The notes under the pieces: model-generated
Told to the model about the DNA's origin: nothing
Databases searched by the model: none
What the model saw: only the letters and a program-made list of their open reading frames with translations
Shown here: piece by piece, positions 46,240 through 55,722 of the stretch
How positions within the stretch are numbered: the stretch's first letter is position 1
How the letters are laid out: every line of letters starts with the position of its first letter
DNA from: Alphaproteobacteria bacterium
GTDB taxonomy: Bacteria; Pseudomonadota; Alphaproteobacteria; Micavibrionales; Micavibrionaceae
DNA: 64,000 nucleotides
Reading direction: 5' to 3'
NCBI GenBank assembly: GCA_002401965.1
Contig: NVUR01000005.1
Location: 1-64,000 of the forward strand
Made by a program: the position numbers and the translations under genes

Positions 46240-46647
46240 TTATTCCTCAGGAGAGTCTTCATCGTCAGATTTGCGGACATCACGTAATAGATTTTCGATG
46301 TGTTGTGCCTCATCAAAAGATGTATCGGTTACGAATTTAACTTTAGGTGTGAATTTTAGATTAGATGAGCGTCCGATTTCTTTTTGAAATACGTGCGCTT
46401 GCTCATTAAGAGCAGGGAGGAGTTCGTCCATGCTGTCCCCGTTAATCGACATGACATAGGCACGTGCATGTTTTAGATCAGGGGAAGGGCGCACTTCCGA
46501 TACGATAATCATATTAGATTTATTCAGCAGCATTTCATTACTGAAATGTCCACGTTGCAATGTCTCAGACAAAAGATGCCTGAGTTGCTCACCGACGCGA
46601 AGCATCCGTTGTGACGGTTCATTACTGTTTGTTTTACGATTTTTCAT
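46240..46647 (-). CDS. rbfA: Ribosome-binding factor A
   Basis: A 135-aa 30S maturation factor with a KH-like fold. Markers: RMLRVGEQLRHLLSETL at the start, EVRPSPDLKHARAYVMSIN and FTPKVKFVTDTSFDEA, HIENLLR at the end. The acidic tail (DDEDSPEE) is usual. It lies between infB (6 nt gap) and truB. Confidence 0.96.
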   Translation of the reverse strand: MKNRKTNSNEPSQRMLRVGEQLRHLLSETLQRGHFSNEMLLNKSNMIIVSEVRPSPDLKHARAYVMSINGDSMDELLPALNEQAHVFQKEIGRSSNLKFTPKVKFVTDTSFDEAQHIENLLRDVRKSDDEDSPEE

Positions 46648-46653
46648 AGCAGA

Positions 46654-49110
46654 TTACTGAACAACGCGTTCTTCTTCGATGATTTCATAACATTCGATGA
46701 TATCGCCTTCTTTAAGATCATCATATTTTTCAAATGCCATACCACATTCTTGGCCTTCTTTAACATCCTTCACTTCATCCTTGAAGCGTTTCAATGTTTT
46801 CAGCATGCCTTCATGGATAACCACATCATCACGCAACAAGCGAACTTTAGAGCCACGCTTAACACTGCCTGAAGAAACATCACAACCGGCAATTTTACCG
46901 ACTTTAGTAATGTTAAAGACCTGCTTGATAAGGGCTTGGCCAATATACTCTTCACGAACACTTGGCGGCAACATACCCGTTAGAAGGGCTTTCGCATCAT
47001 CAATGACGTTATAGATAATGTTGTAATAACGAATATCCACTTTTTCATGATCGGCAAGTACGCGTGCTTTCATATTTGCACGGACGTTAAACCCGATAAT
47101 CAGCGCACCTGACGCATTCGCAAGAATAACATCTGATTCTGTAATACCACCAACACCAGTGTGCAGAACTTGAATTTCGATACCTTCGTTTTCTTCTTCC
47201 ATTTTGGTTAAAGAACCCGTGATTGCCTCAATAGAACCAAAAACATCAGCGCGGATAAGAACCGGCAGCTTAGTCACTTCACCAGCCTCACGTTTCGCGA
47301 GAATTTGTTCCATCGTTGTACGACCAGTGATGGCTTTCGATGCGGCTATTTCTTTGTTTTTATGCTGACGATATTCAGCAATTTCGCGTGCTTTTGATTC
47401 TTCTGATGTCACGTTGAAGATATCACCCGCCGCAGGTATAGAGTTTGCACCCAGTATTTCGACAGGTTGCCCTGGAATGGCTTCTTTAACATTATTGCCT
47501 TTATCATCGATAATCGCACGCACACGTCCAAAGACAGCACCTGCAACAAACACATGTCCGATACGTAGAGTACCTTTTTGGATCAACACCGTTGCAACTG
47601 ATCCGCGGCCTTTTTCCATTTTTGATTCAACAACAAAACCTTGCGCATGTCTGTTTGGATTAGCTTTCAATTCAAGGATTTCGGATTGCAGAAGAATGGC
47701 TTCTTCCAATTTATCAAGGTTCGTTTTATTCTTTGCGGATATTTCAACACATTGAACATCGCCGCCCATTTCCTCAATCACTACTTCATGCTGCAGTAAG
47801 TCTTGCTTGGCTTTCATAGGGTTGGCATCAGGAAGGTCGATTTTGTTAATCGCAATGATAATCGGAACGCCTGCGGCTTTCGCATGGTTAATGGATTCAA
47901 TTGTTTGTGGCATAATTGAATCACTCGCTGAAATAACAATAACAACAATGTCAGTTACGTCTGCACCACGTGCACGCATTTCAGTAAATGCCGCATGTCC
48001 GGGCGTATCAAGGAATGTAATTTTTTCACCAGATGATAGTTCAACCTGATATGCACCGATATGCTGGGTAATACCACCAGTTTCACCAGCCACAACATCC
48101 GTTGAACGTAGCGCATCCAGCAAAGATGTTTTACCGTGGTCAACATGCCCCATGATCGTAACAACAGGAGGGCGCGGAAGAAGATCTTCTTCTTTATCCT
48201 CAATATCATCCAGACCAATTTCAACATCTGCGTCAGTAACGCGTCTTACTTTATGGCCAAACTCTTCGATAAGAAGTTCGGCAGTATCAGCGTCAATTGT
48301 TTGTGTACCTGTCGCCATAACGCCCATTTTCATAAGCGCTTTAACAACATCCTTACCAGCCTCAGCCATACGGTTGGATAGTTCTTGAACTGTTATTGTC
48401 TCAGGTAAAATAACTTCACGCACTGATTTTTCTTGTGGTGCTTGGAATGGCTGTGCGGCGAGACGCGCTTTTTCACGCATTCGTTTTTGTGCAGCAAGGC
48501 TGGGTCCGCGATCGCGATCGTAATCTTTGTTGATCGCTTGTGAAACCGTAATGCGACCGCCACGACGATCACCTGTGGTACGTGGGGGTGGTTTCGCCGC
48601 GTTTTTCTTTATTTTGTCGCGGTAACTCTCGACAGGTTTACTGTCTTCGTTAGAGAATGTCTTGACGCGCTTTTGATCTTCCTTGGCGGCGGGGGCTGGT
48701 CTTTCGGGGATTGTTCTGTTTTCTGCTTCGCTTTCAAGGCGCGTTTTTTCTTCTGCGGCCTCGATTTTTGCTCTTGTTGCTTCTTCTTCAGCTTCTTTTG
48801 CTTTTTTATCTTCCAGCGTCATGACACGGCGTTTAGGGAGTTCTTTTTTCTTTGATGTACCAGCGAGTGCGGCCTCCAAAGCACGGGCGCGGGCATTTTT
48901 TTCACCGGATGTTAGGCGGGTATCTTCTTTAGGTGTATTTCTTGTTGATACGACCCTTTTGCGACGAACTTCTACGGCGACTTTACTGGCCGGAGCTTTT
49001 GAACCGGATGATGAACCACCACCCGAGCCTAAGCTGAGTGTTTTTCCCGACAAGCTGAGTGTTTTACCTGCTGGTTTTGTGTTTTCTTCTTTTACTTTTT
49101 TCTCAGTCAT
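46654..49110 (-). CDS. infB: Translation initiation factor IF-2
   Basis: An 818-aa GTPase that brings initiator tRNA to the 30S subunit. The N-terminal 220 residues are charged and repetitive (including SLSGKTLSLGS and LSGKTLSLG). The IF2-N motif is PETITVQELSNRMAEAGKDV. The G domain starts about 320 with GHVDHGKT (G1), DTPGHAAF (G3), NKID (G4) and SAK (G5). Domains II-IV follow with the C-terminal ECYEIIEEERVVQ. It is shorter than the enterobacterial IF-2 but normal for the class. It follows nusA without an ylxR gene in between. Confidence 0.97.
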   Translation of the reverse strand: MTEKKVKEENTKPAGKTLSLSGKTLSLGSGGGSSSGSKAPASKVAVEVRRKRVVSTRNTPKEDTRLTSGEKNARARALEAALAGTSKKKELPKRRVMTLEDKKAKEAEEEATRAKIEAAEEKTRLESEAENRTIPERPAPAAKEDQKRVKTFSNEDSKPVESYRDKIKKNAAKPPPRTTGDRRGGRITVSQAINKDYDRDRGPSLAAQKRMREKARLAAQPFQAPQEKSVREVILPETITVQELSNRMAEAGKDVVKALMKMGVMATGTQTIDADTAELLIEEFGHKVRRVTDADVEIGLDDIEDKEEDLLPRPPVVTIMGHVDHGKTSLLDALRSTDVVAGETGGITQHIGAYQVELSSGEKITFLDTPGHAAFTEMRARGADVTDIVVIVISASDSIMPQTIESINHAKAAGVPIIIAINKIDLPDANPMKAKQDLLQHEVVIEEMGGDVQCVEISAKNKTNLDKLEEAILLQSEILELKANPNRHAQGFVVESKMEKGRGSVATVLIQKGTLRIGHVFVAGAVFGRVRAIIDDKGNNVKEAIPGQPVEILGANSIPAAGDIFNVTSEESKAREIAEYRQHKNKEIAASKAITGRTTMEQILAKREAGEVTKLPVLIRADVFGSIEAITGSLTKMEEENEGIEIQVLHTGVGGITESDVILANASGALIIGFNVRANMKARVLADHEKVDIRYYNIIYNVIDDAKALLTGMLPPSVREEYIGQALIKQVFNITKVGKIAGCDVSSGSVKRGSKVRLLRDDVVIHEGMLKTLKRFKDEVKDVKEGQECGMAFEKYDDLKEGDIIECYEIIEEERVVQ

Positions 49111-49167
49111 TAGGTTCGCCTAAAATTGTAAAGGATATAGATATACTATGCATAATATAGTGTAAAT

Positions 49168-50754
49168 CTATGCATCGCTCTCCGTAGTGGTTTCTTTGGT
49201 TTCGGCTGGTTTTGCTTCTTCAGCTTTTTCTGCCGCTTCAACAGCTTTCGCAGCAGCAGCATCTTCTTCTGCAAACCAATGTTCACGGGCTTTCATGATA
49301 ACCGCGTTTGCTTCTTTCTCATTCATTTGGTTTTCACCAAGAAGCTCTACAAGTTCATCACCGGCAAGATCAGCAAGATCATCAAGCGTTTTAATGCCTT
49401 GTTCGCCAATTTTAAGAATTTGATCTGCGCGTAAGCCTTCTGCAGTCATTAAGTCATCCGCAAGTCCAAGTTCGGTTTGCTTACCCTTAAGTTCTTCAGA
49501 TTTTTTATTAAGCCAATTAATCGCACGTTGTTGAAGTTCGTTCGAAATTTCATCTTCAAAGCCTTGAATTTCGTTCAATTCGTCAATAGGCGTTTCTGCG
49601 ATTTCTTCAACAGCAGTAAAGCCCTCAACAACAAGAAGTTGCGCAATTGTGTCATCAACATCCAGTGACTCAATAAACAGAGCAGAGCGCGTTGCGAATT
49701 CTTCTGTACGACGTTCTGATTCTTGTTCATCGGTCATAATGTCGATGTCCCAACCTGTCAGGATTGAGGCAAGACGCACATTCTGTCCACGGCGACCAAT
49801 AGCCAAGCTAAGCTGATCTTCGGGAACGACAACGTCCATATGCTTTTTATCTTCATCCAGAACCACTTTTGAAACGGCGGCAGGTTGCAGTGCATTCACA
49901 ACGAAAGTTCCAAGATCATCTGTCCATGGAATAATATCGATTTTTTCACCGCCAAGCTCGTTTACCACGGCTTGAACACGGCTTCCGCGCATACCAACAC
50001 ACGCACCGACGGGATCAATTGAATGTTCTCTGGATTGAACAGCGATTTTCGCGCGGCTACCCGGATCACGAGCAACGCCCTTGATTTCAATGATACCGTC
50101 ATAAATCTCAGGTACTTCTTGTGCGAAAAGTTTCGCCATAAATTCAGGGTGACTACGAGATAGGAAAATCTGCGGTCCACGCATTTCTTCACGTACTTCA
50201 TAGATGATCGCGCGTACACGGTCATTCACGTTTAATGGTTCACGCGGAATACATTCATCGCGGCGGATAATACCTTCTGCGCGGCCTTGAATATCAATTG
50301 TCGCATTACCGTATTCAACACGTTTTACGATACCACTGATGATTTCACCAACGCGGTCTTTATATTCTTCATATTGACGTGCGCGCTCGGCTTCACGTAC
50401 TTTTTGCATGATTACTTGTTTGGCTGTTTGGGCAGCAATACGACCAAAGTCCAATGGAGGGAGTTCATCGATTAGAAACTCGCCTTCTTCTGCATCTGGC
50501 TTAATGCGCGTTGCTTGGTCGATAGTAAGCTGAGCAATTTCGTTTTCGATTTCAAAATCATTCGCAACAACTTCACGATAGCGTTTCAGTTCAATTTCGC
50601 CATTACCGCGGTCAATTTGCGCGCGGATGTCTTGTTCATGTCCGTATTTAGAACGACCAGCTTTCTGGATCGCTTCTTCCATTGCTTCTAAAACAATTTC
50701 ACGATCAATATTCTTTTCACGGGCCACCATGTCTGCGACTTGCAACAATTCCAT
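49168..50754 (-). CDS. nusA: Transcription termination/antitermination factor NusA
   Basis: A 528-aa protein. It has an N-terminal RNA-polymerase-binding domain (MELLQVADMVAREKNIDREIV), an S1 domain (VGEIISGIVKRVEYGNATIDI), two KH domains (PGSRAKIAVQSREHSIDPVGACVG and SLAIGRRGQNVRLAS) and two helix-hairpin-helix-like acidic repeats at the C-terminus. It is second in the rimP-nusA-infB operon, 10 nt after rimP. Confidence 0.97.
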   Translation of the reverse strand: MELLQVADMVAREKNIDREIVLEAMEEAIQKAGRSKYGHEQDIRAQIDRGNGEIELKRYREVVANDFEIENEIAQLTIDQATRIKPDAEEGEFLIDELPPLDFGRIAAQTAKQVIMQKVREAERARQYEEYKDRVGEIISGIVKRVEYGNATIDIQGRAEGIIRRDECIPREPLNVNDRVRAIIYEVREEMRGPQIFLSRSHPEFMAKLFAQEVPEIYDGIIEIKGVARDPGSRAKIAVQSREHSIDPVGACVGMRGSRVQAVVNELGGEKIDIIPWTDDLGTFVVNALQPAAVSKVVLDEDKKHMDVVVPEDQLSLAIGRRGQNVRLASILTGWDIDIMTDEQESERRTEEFATRSALFIESLDVDDTIAQLLVVEGFTAVEEIAETPIDELNEIQGFEDEISNELQQRAINWLNKKSEELKGKQTELGLADDLMTAEGLRADQILKIGEQGIKTLDDLADLAGDELVELLGENQMNEKEANAVIMKAREHWFAEEDAAAAKAVEAAEKAEEAKPAETKETTTESDA

Positions 50755-50764
50755 GTTCTATCTC

Positions 50765-51262
50765 CTAAAGATTTGCTGTAGCTTTAATTAGTTCATCAGT
50801 CAAAATAAGTTTTGCTTGCGCCAGTGAGGAATAGGGGATTTTTATATCACCCGTATCCGTTGTCACAAGGATATTATTATCTTCAATTCCATTTAATACA
50901 CCGCGATAACGTTTTTGTCCGTTTTCTGAAGGTGTAAGTGTCTCAATTTTAATCTCAAAGCTTTTATAGCGATCAAATTCATCCTCGCGGATCAACATAC
51001 GATCAATTCCGGGGGAGCTGACCTCTAATCTATAAGCGCCATTAATTGGGTCTTCAACATCCATTACTGCGGAAATTGCGCGGCTGATTTTTGCGGCGTC
51101 ATCAACCAACAGGTTACTTGTCTTAAGGTCTTCTGCCATAATTTGCACAAGAGACGAGCCATCCTCACCAGAGATTTTAATGCGATGAAAGGCAAGCCCA
51201 AGATCTTCGATCACAGGTGTTACTATCTTCGCAATTTTTTCTTCAAGCGGCGTATTACGCAT
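50765..51262 (-). CDS. rimP: Ribosome maturation factor RimP
   Basis: A 165-aa 30S assembly factor. The N-terminal domain (IVTPVIEDLGLAFHRIKISG) and the family motif DVEDPINGAYRLEVSSPGIDRML are intact, followed by an SH3-like C-terminal domain. It is the first gene of the nusA-infB operon. The repeated leader element (51282-51319) ends 19 nt upstream of its ATG, with SD AAAGGG between. Confidence 0.96.
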   Translation of the reverse strand: MRNTPLEEKIAKIVTPVIEDLGLAFHRIKISGEDGSSLVQIMAEDLKTSNLLVDDAAKISRAISAVMDVEDPINGAYRLEVSSPGIDRMLIREDEFDRYKSFEIKIETLTPSENGQKRYRGVLNGIEDNNILVTTDTGDIKIPYSSLAQAKLILTDELIKATANL

Positions 51263-51281
51263 TTAAAACCCTTTAAGTTTC

Positions 51282-51319
51282 CCGTCCTATCGAACGCCTC
51301 GTAGTCACTCGGTACAATT
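51282..51319 (-). repeat. Leader element copy B (upstream of rimP)
   Basis: Second copy of the 38-nt element described at 45233-45270, on the same strand, starting AATTGTACCGAG and ending TAGGACGG. The similarity continues upstream with a shared GTGATTTT stretch. The hairpins are kept by compensating changes. It lies between the trmB terminator and the rimP start, a position suited to control of transcription or translation initiation. Confidence 0.6.
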
Positions 51320-51373
51320 TTCATTGATTCTAAAATCACTAAAAATCACCTTCTATGTATCCGATTAAGTAAT

Positions 51374-51401
51374 AAAAAAGGCGGCCTCTTTGTGAGCCAC
51401 C
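51374..51401 (-). terminator. Terminator after trmB
   Basis: On the minus strand GGTGGCTC, ACAAA loop and GAGGCCGCC pair (one bulged G, one G-T), followed by TTTTTT. This separates the metK-trmB transcript from the rimP operon. Confidence 0.75.
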
Positions 51402-51461
51402 GTCTTTAAGATCGGATATTTGCGTGATTTATACGCCTAACTTGCAGGAAATGCAAGGGGT

Positions 51462-52193
51462 TTATTCCTTTCTTTCAAAAAACATATAAACCATTTTCTT
51501 TGCGCCTTTTGCTCCTTTTTCCTCATAACGGGTGGTTATCCAATCCTTAGGCGGGGTATAAAAATCATCCTTTGAGTTTGCTGTCCATTTAAAGGCAGGG
51601 TGGTTTGATGCTTGGGTACACATCCATTCGGCAAGGTTTTCAACATCTGTTGTTAGAACCAAAGGTGCACCAGGCTTTAAGATATCTGCAAAAACATCTA
51701 AATTTACCTGATTAATAATGCGGCGTTTATGATGGCGTTTTTTATGCCATGGATCAGGGTTTAAAACGTAAATACCATCAAGGCTGTTTGGTTTTATTGA
51801 GCGCGCGATAATCATGCCGTCATCCATTAGGGCACGGACGTTATCATGTGCCTCATCTTCTTGAAGGTTCATAAGGAAGGCAGACATGCCGCCAATGAAA
51901 GGCTCTGCGCCTAGATAACCCGTATCAGGATTATTACGGAGCAGGGTAGCCATATGCTCGCCATAGCCAAAACCGATCTCCAGCCAATACTTCGAATAGG
52001 GACGGCCAAAGAGTTCTTCGGGGGAAATGTTTTGTTCCAGCAGAAGTTTTTCTTCCGGTAGCTCTATTTTAGGTAATAGATCATCAAGGATACCTATGCG
52101 CAGCGGAGATGTTGACCTACCTTGTCTGCGACCAAAAAAACTCCGCTCATAGTTGGCGGAGTTTTGTCTTGGAATATGGTGCTTACGGCTCAA
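51462..52193 (-). CDS. trmB: tRNA (guanine-N7-)-methyltransferase
   Basis: A 243-aa SAM-dependent enzyme that makes m7G46 in tRNA. The SAM site is KYWLEIGFGYGEHMATLL, and the signature NPDPWHKKRHHKRRI with FADILKPGAPLVLTTD is the TrmB family motif. It lies 5 nt after metK, so enzyme and cofactor synthase are co-transcribed. Confidence 0.95.
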   Translation of the reverse strand: MSRKHHIPRQNSANYERSFFGRRQGRSTSPLRIGILDDLLPKIELPEEKLLLEQNISPEELFGRPYSKYWLEIGFGYGEHMATLLRNNPDTGYLGAEPFIGGMSAFLMNLQEDEAHDNVRALMDDGMIIARSIKPNSLDGIYVLNPDPWHKKRHHKRRIINQVNLDVFADILKPGAPLVLTTDVENLAEWMCTQASNHPAFKWTANSKDDFYTPPKDWITTRYEEKGAKGAKKMVYMFFERKE

Positions 52194-52198
52194 TGGAG

Positions 52199-53383
52199 TT
52201 ACCCAAGGATACGTTGTAATTCACCAACAAGGTCAGTTTTCTCCCATGAGAAACCACCATCATCTGTCGGTGTACGGCCAAAGTGACCATATGCGGCTGT
52301 GCGCTCATAAATTGCTTTGTTGAGTTTTAGGTGCTCACGAATACCGCGTGGACGTAGATCAACAAGACTTTGCAGAGCATCAACAATCACTGTTTCCGGT
52401 GCTGTTCCTGTACCATGTGTGTTCAGGTAAACGGAGATTGGCTTTGAAACGCCAATCGCGTAGGAAAGCTGTATCGTACAGCCTGTTGCATAACCAGCAG
52501 CAACAACGTTTTTAGCCAAGTAACGCGCAGCATAAGCCGCAGAACGGTCAACCTTTGTGCAGTCCTTACCAGAGAACGCGCCACCACCATGTGGGGCTGC
52601 GCCGCCATATGTATCAACAATGATTTTACGACCTGTCACGCCACAGTCACCAACAGGACCACCGATCACAAAGCGACCCGTTGGGTTTACGTAGAGTTCT
52701 TCTTCAGGAACGCTCCACCCTTCAGGGAGGATTTCTTCAATATATGGGCGAACCATATCTTTGACATCTTCCATGCTGAGGCCTTCTGCATGTTGTGTTG
52801 AAACAACAACAGACTTAACACCAACAGGCTTATCATCTCTATACTCAAGTGTAACTTGTGATTTTGCATCGGGCCCTAGCTTGTTAAGAATTCCTGCGTG
52901 ACGATCTTCTGCAAGGCGTCTTAGAATGAGGTGTGAGTAATGTAGAGGAGCAGGCATAAGTGCCTCGGTTTCCTTACAGGCATAGCCAAACATAATCCCT
53001 TGGTCGCCCGCGCCTTCGTCTTTATCAACGCCTGCACCTTCATCAACGCCTTGGGCGATATCAACAGATTGGGCATGTAATTTCACATCAACATCAACGG
53101 TTTTCCAATTAAAGCCTTCTTGCTCATACCCGATATCTTTGATCGCATCACGGGCGGCTTGTTCGATTTTTTCTTTGGTGACGCTTTCAGGCCCACGTGT
53201 TTCACCAGCAATGACAACACAATCTGTTGTAACAAGTGTTTCACAAGCAACGCGGGATTGATTATCTGCTTTCATATACAAGTCAACAACAGCATCAGAT
53301 ATACGGTCACAAATTTTATCCGGATGTCCTTCTGATACGGATTCGCTGGTGAAAATATAGTCGGTTAATGTCTTTTGTTGCAT
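52199..53383 (-). CDS. metK: S-adenosylmethionine synthetase
   Basis: A 394-aa enzyme making SAM from methionine and ATP. Markers: [55 protein letters not shown], and [19 protein letters not shown] near the C-terminus. The ATG at 53383 has SD AGGA six bases upstream and was preferred to the ATG seven codons earlier. It lies downstream of the xre gene and its terminator (53457-53481), so the promoter should be in the roughly 70-bp gap. Confidence 0.97.
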   Translation of the reverse strand: MQQKTLTDYIFTSESVSEGHPDKICDRISDAVVDLYMKADNQSRVACETLVTTDCVVIAGETRGPESVTKEKIEQAARDAIKDIGYEQEGFNWKTVDVDVKLHAQSVDIAQGVDEGAGVDKDEGAGDQGIMFGYACKETEALMPAPLHYSHLILRRLAEDRHAGILNKLGPDAKSQVTLEYRDDKPVGVKSVVVSTQHAEGLSMEDVKDMVRPYIEEILPEGWSVPEEELYVNPTGRFVIGGPVGDCGVTGRKIIVDTYGGAAPHGGGAFSGKDCTKVDRSAAYAARYLAKNVVAAGYATGCTIQLSYAIGVSKPISVYLNTHGTGTAPETVIVDALQSLVDLRPRGIREHLKLNKAIYERTAAYGHFGRTPTDDGGFSWEKTDLVGELQRILG

Positions 53384-53456
53384 GGCTTGTCCTGAATATG
53401 GCATGGTTTTAGCTCGTTCTCATTAAATTATTTTTATCAATGAACAATCCTAAAGC

Positions 53457-53481
53457 AAAAAAAAGGCTTTATTCAAGCCTT
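53457..53481 (-). terminator. Terminator after the xre gene
   Basis: AAGGCTT (53463-53469) and AAGCCTT (53475-53481) form a 7-bp stem with loop TATTC. On the minus strand it is followed by a run of T (complement of the A-tract 53457-53464). Confidence 0.82.
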
Positions 53482-53500
53482 AATGTTAAAATTTATAAAT

Positions 53501-53965
53501 TTACTTGATGTTTTTTGCCATGGATTTAATAAATTTCAGAATATCTTTTCTTATTTTCAAGTCTTCTATCGAATAATATGTACGGAGAAGGTCGAGGGTT
53601 TCCTTCTTTGAAAAAATATCTTCTGGCATATTACTTGTTTTCTTAGCAGGTATAGAGTCGCCAAAAGATTCTTGAGAGTTATCAGACATACCAAGTGTTG
53701 CATTCTTTGAAGAAGTGGCTTGTTCTAATCCTTCGTAGAAATAATCGATAGAAACATCTAATATTTTACTAAAGCTAAATAGGCGACTTGCGCTTACTCT
53801 GTTTGTGCCACGTTCATATTTCTGAACCTGTTGAAAAGTGACGCCAATAAATTCGGCTAGTTTTTCTTGGCTTAGCCCCAGCAAAGTGCGTCTGCTGCGT
53901 AATTGCTTCCCAACATGTTTATCTACGGCGTCAGGAATTCCTTTTGTTTTTCTTGTATCTGTCAT
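53501..53965 (-). CDS. XRE-family helix-turn-helix regulator
   Basis: A 154-aa protein. The Cro/CI-type HTH covers about residues 18-75 ([32 protein letters not shown]...SASRLFSF), and a helical C-terminal segment follows ([27 protein letters not shown]). An XRE gene between lnt and metK is a recurrent alphaproteobacterial arrangement. The target is unknown. The 154-bp gap upstream of it holds its promoter. Confidence 0.88.
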   Translation of the reverse strand: MTDTRKTKGIPDAVDKHVGKQLRSRRTLLGLSQEKLAEFIGVTFQQVQKYERGTNRVSASRLFSFSKILDVSIDYFYEGLEQATSSKNATLGMSDNSQESFGDSIPAKKTSNMPEDIFSKKETLDLLRTYYSIEDLKIRKDILKFIKSMAKNIK

Positions 53966-54119
53966 TAATCTACAATCTACGTGTAATTTGTTTCTATATA
54001 AAGCAGTTTTCTAACAAATTTTCAATAACCTGTTAGGAATGGGTCATTACCTACAGCAAGAATACACAAGTATGCAACAGGTCTTAAGTATATAATTTCT
54101 AATTTTTTTAATACAGGGT

Positions 54120-55664
54120 TTATCTTTTGGTTAATTTTCTATGTAAAACGTTGCTATTGGCTAACTTTGTTAGAATTAAAAATAAGAGCAATGATGAAAT
54201 AAATATTTTCTCCGTATAAATATTTTGCAAATGGTTGGTCGTTTTGCGTGGCAGGCTGTGTAAAAAAGTATTTTGCTGTAATATTATTTCGGGTGTTAAA
54301 TTTTTTCCCAGCGGGGTTATGAAGGCACTTATACCGGTATTGGCACTTCTTAAAACTGGAATGCCTGTTTCGATTGCTCTGAATTTTGATTGCACCAGAT
54401 GTTGATAAGGGCCGGGGCTGTCGCCATACCAGCCATCATTTGTAAGGTTTATAATCATGTCTGGATGTGGCGTGGTATTTTCAATGGCTCTGTTTGGAAA
54501 AATTATCTCATAACAGATAAGGGGGCTGAATTTTATACCTTCGGGCATTGTCAGTGTTGTTTGTCCTGCTCCTTGCTTAAACCCCGTAAAACCGACGATT
54601 GGTGCAATATCAAATATATTCTCAAACGGCATATACTCACCAAAAGGAACAAGGTGAGATTTATTGTATGTGTGAATGATTTCTGCGTTGTTATTAAATG
54701 TAACGACACTGTTGAAATATGCGTCTTGCTCACGATCATAGCGAAGCGCGCCCGTGATGAGGTAGGCTTCACTAGGGTACTCACGCAGCATATTACGGAT
54801 ATAGGTCATCGCCCACTGTGTATCCATAATATCCTGAGAGATCGCTGTTTCTGGCCATATGATATAGTGTGCTAATGCTTTAGGCGCAGTTTCTGAGGGC
54901 TGATACTTGGAGAGTTCTATCTGGTTCACAAAGTTTTTTCCTCTGTTTTCAGGCTTCCATTTGTCGCTTTGGGCGATGTTGGGCTGGATAATGATTATTT
55001 CATAGTCATCATTATATTGAACAGGGTTGTTATGAATTCGGTTTGCTCCATACATGTAAGACAGGGCAATACTGCTTATGAGTATAATTGTTATGAGGGC
55101 TTTGGTTGGTTTAGTGTGTTGGGACGTTAACAAAAAGGCGGGGGCGGTTGCCCAAAATATTGTGACCAAGGTTAAGAGGTAGATACTTGAGAGCGATGCA
55201 AGTTGTGCGATTGGGAGAATATCAATCCATGTGTAGCCATAAAGATTCCATGGGAAGCCCGTTAGCAAATGTCCGCGTGCATATTCAGAGATAAACAAGA
55301 GTGCCGTGAAGCCAATATATGAGGGAATGTTATTCGCGTCTTTATAGAATGCCTTATATATGTAACAGCCGATCGCGGTGAAAACGGACAGCAAAGCAGG
55401 CAGCCCCGAAACCGCCAATGGCCATGCCCAAACATAGGGGTTATCCTCAATAAGTAAGGCGTTGCCCACCCATGCCAAGCTGAAACCAAAATAGCCCAGC
55501 GAGAACATAAACCCAGTCATAGCGGCTTTGAATGGTGTTTTTGCTTTGCATAGGCATGTATATAAGCTGCCGAGACCGACAAATAAGGCTGGCCAAAAAT
55601 TGATGGGTGCCATCGCCAGTGCAGATAATGCACCGACAAAAAATATAAGAATAAGCGTCTTCAT
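54120..55664 (-). CDS. lnt: Apolipoprotein N-acyltransferase
   Basis: A 514-aa inner-membrane enzyme that adds the third acyl chain to lipoproteins. Six or more helices precede a nitrilase-fold periplasmic domain with the triad visible: Glu in IIWPETAIS, Lys in YNKSHLVPFGEYMPF and Cys in ICYEIIFP. The ATG at 55664 (MKTLILIFF) was chosen because the family N-terminus starts there; a TTG 36 nt upstream is also open. It sits upstream of the xre gene. Confidence 0.94.
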   Translation of the reverse strand: MKTLILIFFVGALSALAMAPINFWPALFVGLGSLYTCLCKAKTPFKAAMTGFMFSLGYFGFSLAWVGNALLIEDNPYVWAWPLAVSGLPALLSVFTAIGCYIYKAFYKDANNIPSYIGFTALLFISEYARGHLLTGFPWNLYGYTWIDILPIAQLASLSSIYLLTLVTIFWATAPAFLLTSQHTKPTKALITIILISSIALSYMYGANRIHNNPVQYNDDYEIIIIQPNIAQSDKWKPENRGKNFVNQIELSKYQPSETAPKALAHYIIWPETAISQDIMDTQWAMTYIRNMLREYPSEAYLITGALRYDREQDAYFNSVVTFNNNAEIIHTYNKSHLVPFGEYMPFENIFDIAPIVGFTGFKQGAGQTTLTMPEGIKFSPLICYEIIFPNRAIENTTPHPDMIINLTNDGWYGDSPGPYQHLVQSKFRAIETGIPVLRSANTGISAFITPLGKNLTPEIILQQNTFLHSLPRKTTNHLQNIYTEKIFISSLLLFLILTKLANSNVLHRKLTKR

Positions 55665-55722
55665 GAGGCTTGTTTTATATCTTGTATCTGGATGATGCAA
55701 CGCTATTGCGAAAATTAAAGGT

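Noticed and set aside
47414-49123. Open frames on the plus strand opposite infB
   Set aside because: They mirror the infB coding sequence and lack start signals or recognisable products.
51260-51323. Small frame M-K-I-V-P-S... through the leader element as a leader peptide
   Set aside because: No SD in either copy, and the amino acids change while stems are kept; RNA is the simpler reading.
53384-53456. SAM riboswitch upstream of metK
   Set aside because: The leader is short and AT-rich with no recognisable SAM-I, SAM-II or SAM/SAH core.
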